NCBI GenBank assembly: GCA_016793685.1
Contig: JAEULX010000214.1
Span: forward strand, 1-9,217
Origin: Bradyrhizobiaceae bacterium
Lineage (GTDB): Bacteria > Pseudomonadota > Alphaproteobacteria > Rhizobiales > Xanthobacteraceae
Length of the DNA stretch: 9,217 nucleotides
Reading direction: 5' to 3'
Shown: one piece after another, positions 6,260 through 9,217 of the stretch
Layout: every line of letters starts with the position of its first letter
Position numbering within the stretch: position 1 is the first letter of the stretch
Position numbers and translations under genes: made by a program
The notes under the pieces: generated by a model
Told to the model about the DNA's origin: nothing
Databases searched by the model: none
The model's input: only the letters and a program-made list of their open reading frames with translations

Positions 6260-7798
6260 ATGATGGACCCCACCTCGTCGGGCGGCGCAAGCCTCACCCT
6301 GACCCTTCCAAACGAACAGGCGATGGGCGACCTCGCCATCGATCTTGCCAACGCGCTTGATCCGGGCGACGTCGTCACCCTTTCCGGCGATCTCGGCGCG
6401 GGCAAGACGATGCTCGCGCGCGCGATCATCCGCCATCTGGCCGGCAATCCGGCGCTCGACGTGCCGAGCCCCACCTTCACGCTCATGCAGAGCTATGAAT
6501 TGCCGCGCTTTGTGCTGGTGCATGCCGATTTCTACCGGCTCTCCGGGCCGGACGATCTGCGCGAGCTCGGCTTCGAGGATCTGCCGACCGGCGCCGTGGT
6601 GCTGATCGAATGGCCGGACCGGGCGCCCGATCTGCTTCCCCCCAACCGCCTGGAGATCGAGATCAAGCTCGACGCCGAACACGGGCCGGACCGCCGCACC
6701 GTATCCATCACCGGCCGCAAGGCATTTGCGCCGCGCGCGGCGCGGCTCGCGAAGACACGGAACTTCCTGGAGAAAGCGGGCTTTGCCGAGGCCGAAAGGC
6801 TGCGTCTCGCCGGCGACGCCTCGACCCGCTGCTACGAGCGGCTCACCCTCGGCGACCGCAGCGTCATTCTGATGAATGCCCCGCGACGCCCCGATGGCCC
6901 GCCGGTCAAGTACGGGCGGCCCTACAGCGCGATCGCGCATCTCGCCGAGGATGTCAGGCCCTATGTCGCAATCGCGAACGGGCTGCGCGCGCGCGGATTT
7001 TCCGCGCCGGAAATCTTTGCCGCCGATATCGAAGGCGGGCTGGTCCTGATCGAGGACCTCGGCGACCGCGCCGTCGTCGCCGGCGATCCCCCGGCGCCGA
7101 TCGCGGACTGCTACCGCACCGCCGTCGACCTTCTCATCGAGCTGCACGGCCTTTCGCTTCCGCCCGAGCTTCAGGTGACGACGAACGTCGTGCATCGCCT
7201 GCCGGTGTACGATCTCGAAGCCTTCATGATCGAGATCGAGCTCCTGCTCGACTGGTACCTGCCGCGGCTTTCAGCGACGCCGACGCCGACCGCGCGGTCG
7301 GCCTTCCTATCCTTCTGGCGCCAGGCGCTCGCGCCCGCGCTCGCCGCGCCGAAGACCTGGGTGCTGCGCGACTTCCATTCTCCCAATCTGCTGTGGCTGC
7401 CCGAGCGATCCGGGACGGCGCGGATCGGCCTTCTCGATTTTCAGGACGCGCTCATGGGGCCGGCGGCCTACGATCTTGCCTCGCTGCTGCAGGATGCGCG
7501 GGTCGACGTGCCCGAAGCCCTCGAAATCGAACTGATCGGCCGCTATGTCCGCGCCCGCCGCAAAGCCGACCCAGGCTTCGAAGCAGGCAACTTCGTGCAG
7601 CTGTATTCGACGCTCGCCGCGCAACGCGCCTCGAAGATACTCGGCATCTTCGCCCGCCTCGACCAGCGCGATCGCAAGCCGCAATATCTGCGGCACATGC
7701 CGCGCGTCGCCAATTACCTGCAGCGCTCCCTCGCGCATCCGTCGCTCGCGCCGATCAAGGCCTGGTGCAACGCCTATGTCCCGCCGCCGCCGGGGTGA
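6260..7798 (+). CDS. tsaE-amgK: Fusion of TsaE (t6A tRNA modification ATPase) and AmgK-like anomeric sugar kinase
   Basis: A 512-aa, two-domain cytosolic protein. Residues about 1-160 are TsaE, the ATPase that supports the TsaB-TsaD complex in making threonylcarbamoyl-adenosine at tRNA position 37. It shows Walker A SGDLGAGKT (42-50), SPTFTL (70-75), HADFYRL (88-94 region) and IEWPDR (116-121). Residues about 165-505 are an aminoglycoside-phosphotransferase-fold kinase of the AmgK type, which phosphorylates MurNAc/GlcNAc at C1 in peptidoglycan recycling. It shows LAGDASTRCYERL (183-195), catalytic loop LRDFHSPN with D371 and N376, and metal-binding LLDFQD (391-396). The residue two before the catalytic Asp is Leu, not the His of classical HxDxxxxN. 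There is no stop or frameshift between domains. Such fusions are, as I recall, common in alphaproteobacteria. The gene starts 15 bp after divL, so it is probably cotranscribed. ATG 6263 is an equally possible start because it spaces better from AGGG. Confidence 0.92.
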   Translation: MMDPTSSGGASLTLTLPNEQAMGDLAIDLANALDPGDVVTLSGDLGAGKTMLARAIIRHLAGNPALDVPSPTFTLMQSYELPRFVLVHADFYRLSGPDDLRELGFEDLPTGAVVLIEWPDRAPDLLPPNRLEIEIKLDAEHGPDRRTVSITGRKAFAPRAARLAKTRNFLEKAGFAEAERLRLAGDASTRCYERLTLGDRSVILMNAPRRPDGPPVKYGRPYSAIAHLAEDVRPYVAIANGLRARGFSAPEIFAADIEGGLVLIEDLGDRAVVAGDPPAPIADCYRTAVDLLIELHGLSLPPELQVTTNVVHRLPVYDLEAFMIEIELLLDWYLPRLSATPTPTARSAFLSFWRQALAPALAAPKTWVLRDFHSPNLLWLPERSGTARIGLLDFQDALMGPAAYDLASLLQDARVDVPEALEIELIGRYVRARRKADPGFEAGNFVQLYSTLAAQRASKILGIFARLDQRDRKPQYLRHMPRVANYLQRSLAHPSLAPIKAWCNAYVPPPPG

Positions 7799-7882
7799 TG
7801 CGGGCGGTTTCCCGCGGCAGGCGGAGCGGCGGTCGCGCGGCCGGTTCGACGTCGGCGGGAAGCGCCCTGGCGCGTGCGTCGA

Positions 7883-8686
7883 TCAGCCCGAGCTGGGCTT
7901 TTGGCCGCGCTGCGGCTTTTTGGATTTTTCCTCGGGCGCGCCCCTCGGATCGAACCCGACATAGATCACGTAGCGGCCGAGATCATCGCTCGACGGCATC
8001 GGCACCGTCATGTCCTCGATCACATGGGTGAAGGGCATGCTGGGCTGGTCCGTCGAAAGCGTGACCGGCACGAGATAGAGCTTGGTCCAGATCGTCTTCG
8101 GCTCGATTCCCTCCTGCACCAGCGCATAACGCAGGGGCACCGAGGTGACGCCCGTGGTGCCCGCGGGGCCGAGAATCACGCGTCCCTGCACCCCGACCTT
8201 GATGATGAGGTTGCCGCCCTCCTCCGAGCATTGCCGCGCCGTGCGCGAAAAGGTCGCCTGATAGCGCACCGCCAACGCCTGGTCGTTGCCGGGCGCGGTC
8301 ATTTGCAGCGTCCCCGCGCCTTGCCGGACATCGGCCGGCGGACACGCGATCTTGGATGAAGTAGACGACGCCGACTCGGCCGGCTTGGAATTGGCCGCCG
8401 CCGCGCTGTCCGAACCGCCGCCGAAGAGAGCGCGGAAGCGCTCGGTGACCGACGGCGACGACATCGGCTGGGAATTCTTGTTGATGATGTCCTCGGTGGT
8501 GGAGGAGCAGCCGGCGGCGAACGCAAGCGCTGCGAGCCCGATCGCCGCGCGCAGGCAAGTAGTCCCACGTCCGGCCGGCGCCGCTGTCCGCCGGGCCGCC
8601 GCCCGCCATGACGGCCTCCGGCCGCTTTGGGCCGCCCGCACTGCACGCGTGGCGCTGGCGAAATCGCGTCGTCCTTTCATGCTCAT
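7883..8686 (-). CDS. Predicted lipoprotein of unknown function
   Basis: A putative envelope lipoprotein of 267 aa from ATG at 8686. A hydrophobic run ending LAFAAGC gives a lipobox with Cys at residue 60, followed by SSTTEDIINKN. After a Ser/Ala-rich linker comes a compact domain starting about IACPPADVRQGAGTLQM, with a conserved-looking ATFSRTARQCSEEGGNL stretch, VGVQGRVILGPAGT, and a C-terminal YVIYVGFDPRG. Two cysteines in this part (in ACPP and RQC) could form a disulfide. The tail is Lys/Arg-rich. I recall similar uncharacterised proteins in Hyphomicrobiales but can name no function. The start was chosen because its ATG overlaps the acetyltransferase stop as ATGA (8683-8686). That leaves an unusually long, Arg-rich stretch of about 40 residues before the signal-like helix, so the true start may be further in, or the reading frame may be disturbed there. 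The gene converges on tsaE-amgK and its 3' end contains that unit's terminator. Confidence 0.75.
   Translation of the reverse strand: MSMKGRRDFASATRAVRAAQSGRRPSWRAAARRTAAPAGRGTTCLRAAIGLAALAFAAGCSSTTEDIINKNSQPMSSPSVTERFRALFGGGSDSAAAANSKPAESASSTSSKIACPPADVRQGAGTLQMTAPGNDQALAVRYQATFSRTARQCSEEGGNLIIKVGVQGRVILGPAGTTGVTSVPLRYALVQEGIEPKTIWTKLYLVPVTLSTDQPSMPFTHVIEDMTVPMPSSDDLGRYVIYVGFDPRGAPEEKSKKPQRGQKPSSG
7885..7902 (+). terminator. Weak upstream hairpin with short T-run (tandem terminator candidate)
   Basis: AGCCC (7885-7889) and GGGCT (7895-7899) pair around a 5-nt loop, and TTTT ends at 7902. The stem is short and the T-run is only four bases. It sits immediately before the stronger hairpin at 7904 and could act with it in ending the divL/tsaE-amgK transcript. 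It overlaps the last codons of the convergent lipoprotein gene. Confidence 0.3.
7904..7929 (+). terminator. Intrinsic terminator for the tsaE-amgK transcript, inside the convergent gene's 3' end
   Basis: GCCGC (7904-7908) and GCGGC (7912-7916) form a GC-only stem around a 3-nt loop, followed at once by TTTTT (7917-7921), GGA, and TTTTT (7925-7929). This is the classical Rho-independent layout on the plus strand, 105 bp after the tsaE-amgK stop. The bases also lie within the lipoprotein gene on the minus strand, where the T-runs read as lysine codons of its basic tail. Confidence 0.62.
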
Positions 8687-9217
8687 GGCTGCGGATCGTC
8701 CTTCAGTCGGGCATAGAGCAGGTGGTCCTGCCAGCTCCCGTTGATGCACAAATACTCGCGCGCGTAACCCTCACGGGTGAAGCCGCACGATTCCAGGAGG
8801 CCGATCGAGGCGCGGTTGGTCGGAATACACGCCGCCTCCAGGCGGTGCAGGCGCAACACGGAAAACGAATAAGGCGCAATCGCGCGCACCGCCGCACGCA
8901 TGTAGCCGTGCCGTGCGAAAGGCGCGCCGATCCAGTAGCCGATGCTCCCGGCCTGAGCGACGCCGCGCCGGACATTGGCCAGCGTGACGCCGCCGACCAA
9001 GCCCCGCCCTTCCGAGCAAAAAATGAAAAACGCGTAAGACTGATCGCTGCGCTGATCCTCCGCGTAGCGCCGGAGCCGCCGGCGAAAGGCGCTGCGGGTC
9101 AAATCGTCGACCGGCCAGGTCGGCTCCCACGGCGTCAGGAACTCGCGGCTCTTCTCGCGCAGCGTCGCCCAATCCTCGTAGTCCGTCATGAACGGCGGGC
9201 GCAAGACGACGCCCGCT
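8683..9217 (-). CDS. GNAT family N-acetyltransferase, RimJ/RimL type (5' end beyond the window)
   Basis: An acetyl-CoA-dependent acetyltransferase of the RimJ/RimL branch, whose founding members acetylate N-termini of ribosomal proteins S5 and L7/L12; the substrate here is unknown. Visible landmarks are FFIFCSEGRGLVGGVTLANV (beta strands of the core), GYWIGAPFARHGYM with the R-x-x-G acetyl-CoA loop, LHRLEAACIPTNRASIGLLE, and CGFTREGYAREYLCINGSW, typical of the family C-terminus. The reading frame stays open to the right edge and reads AGVVLRPPFMTDYEDW. Since family members usually have residues like VYLRPP before this point, the TTG at 9204 is probably not the start and the gene is 5'-partial here. 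Its TGA overlaps the lipoprotein ATG by 4 bp, so the two form a coupled operon. A fuller identification would need the missing N-terminus. Confidence 0.88.
   Translation of the reverse strand, partial: AGVVLRPPFMTDYEDWATLREKSREFLTPWEPTWPVDDLTRSAFRRRLRRYAEDQRSDQSYAFFIFCSEGRGLVGGVTLANVRRGVAQAGSIGYWIGAPFARHGYMRAAVRAIAPYSFSVLRLHRLEAACIPTNRASIGLLESCGFTREGYAREYLCINGSWQDHLLYARLKDDPQP

Noticed and set aside
5210..7195. 661-aa minus-strand reading frame opposite divL and tsaE-amgK
   Set aside because: Long but spans two well-supported opposite-strand genes and has no recognisable motif.
7802..7816. Short hairpin (GCGG/CCGC) in the convergent gap as a minus-strand terminator
   Set aside because: Four-base-pair stem with no T-run on the minus strand; too weak to call.
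6610..8031. 473-aa plus-strand frame across the AmgK domain and beyond
   Set aside because: Arg/Ala/Pro-rich shifted-frame translation; the real frame has clear TsaE/AmgK motifs and ends at 7798.
9193..9204. TTG at 9204 as the acetyltransferase start
   Set aside because: The frame stays open to the window edge with family-like residues (AGVVLRPP), so the gene most likely starts outside the window.

Overview
This window is a GC-rich, gene-dense stretch of bacterial chromosome. Its gene set and order (ubiB, coaBC, dut, a DivL-type kinase, a TsaE-AmgK fusion) and the protein signatures point to an alphaproteobacterium, most likely of the order Hyphomicrobiales (Rhizobiales). That placement is inference from family knowledge; there is no rRNA gene here to confirm it. 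I see no mobile element, CRISPR array, tRNA or rRNA.

Positions 1-3444 (+) are a housekeeping block. ubiB is the ubiquinone-biosynthesis atypical kinase. coaBC is the bifunctional coenzyme A enzyme. dut is dUTPase, whose ATG overlaps the coaBC stop as ATGA. A 150-bp gap separates ubiB from coaBC, and a hairpin follows dut closely. Positions 3445-3733 are a non-coding leader with two hairpins, two GANTC sites and a strongly G/T-skewed tract.

Positions 3734-7798 (+) hold two large genes 15 bp apart. The first encodes a membrane-anchored multi-PAS sensor kinase with tyrosine where the phospho-accepting histidine should be, the hallmark of the cell-cycle regulator DivL. The second fuses TsaE (t6A tRNA modification ATPase) to an AmgK-type anomeric sugar kinase (peptidoglycan recycling). 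A convincing intrinsic terminator for this unit lies at 7904-7929, inside the 3' end of the next, convergent gene.

Positions 7883-9217 (-) hold a GNAT acetyltransferase, cut by the right edge of the window, translationally coupled (ATGA overlap) to a predicted lipoprotein of unknown function. The two units converge at about 7800-7930.

Most of the window is ordinary core genome. The points most worth a second look are the Tyr-for-His kinase, a CoaBC without the E. coli-type active-site cysteine, the terminator nested in a coding region, and the odd N-terminus of the lipoprotein. I do not see a clearly new multi-gene system.
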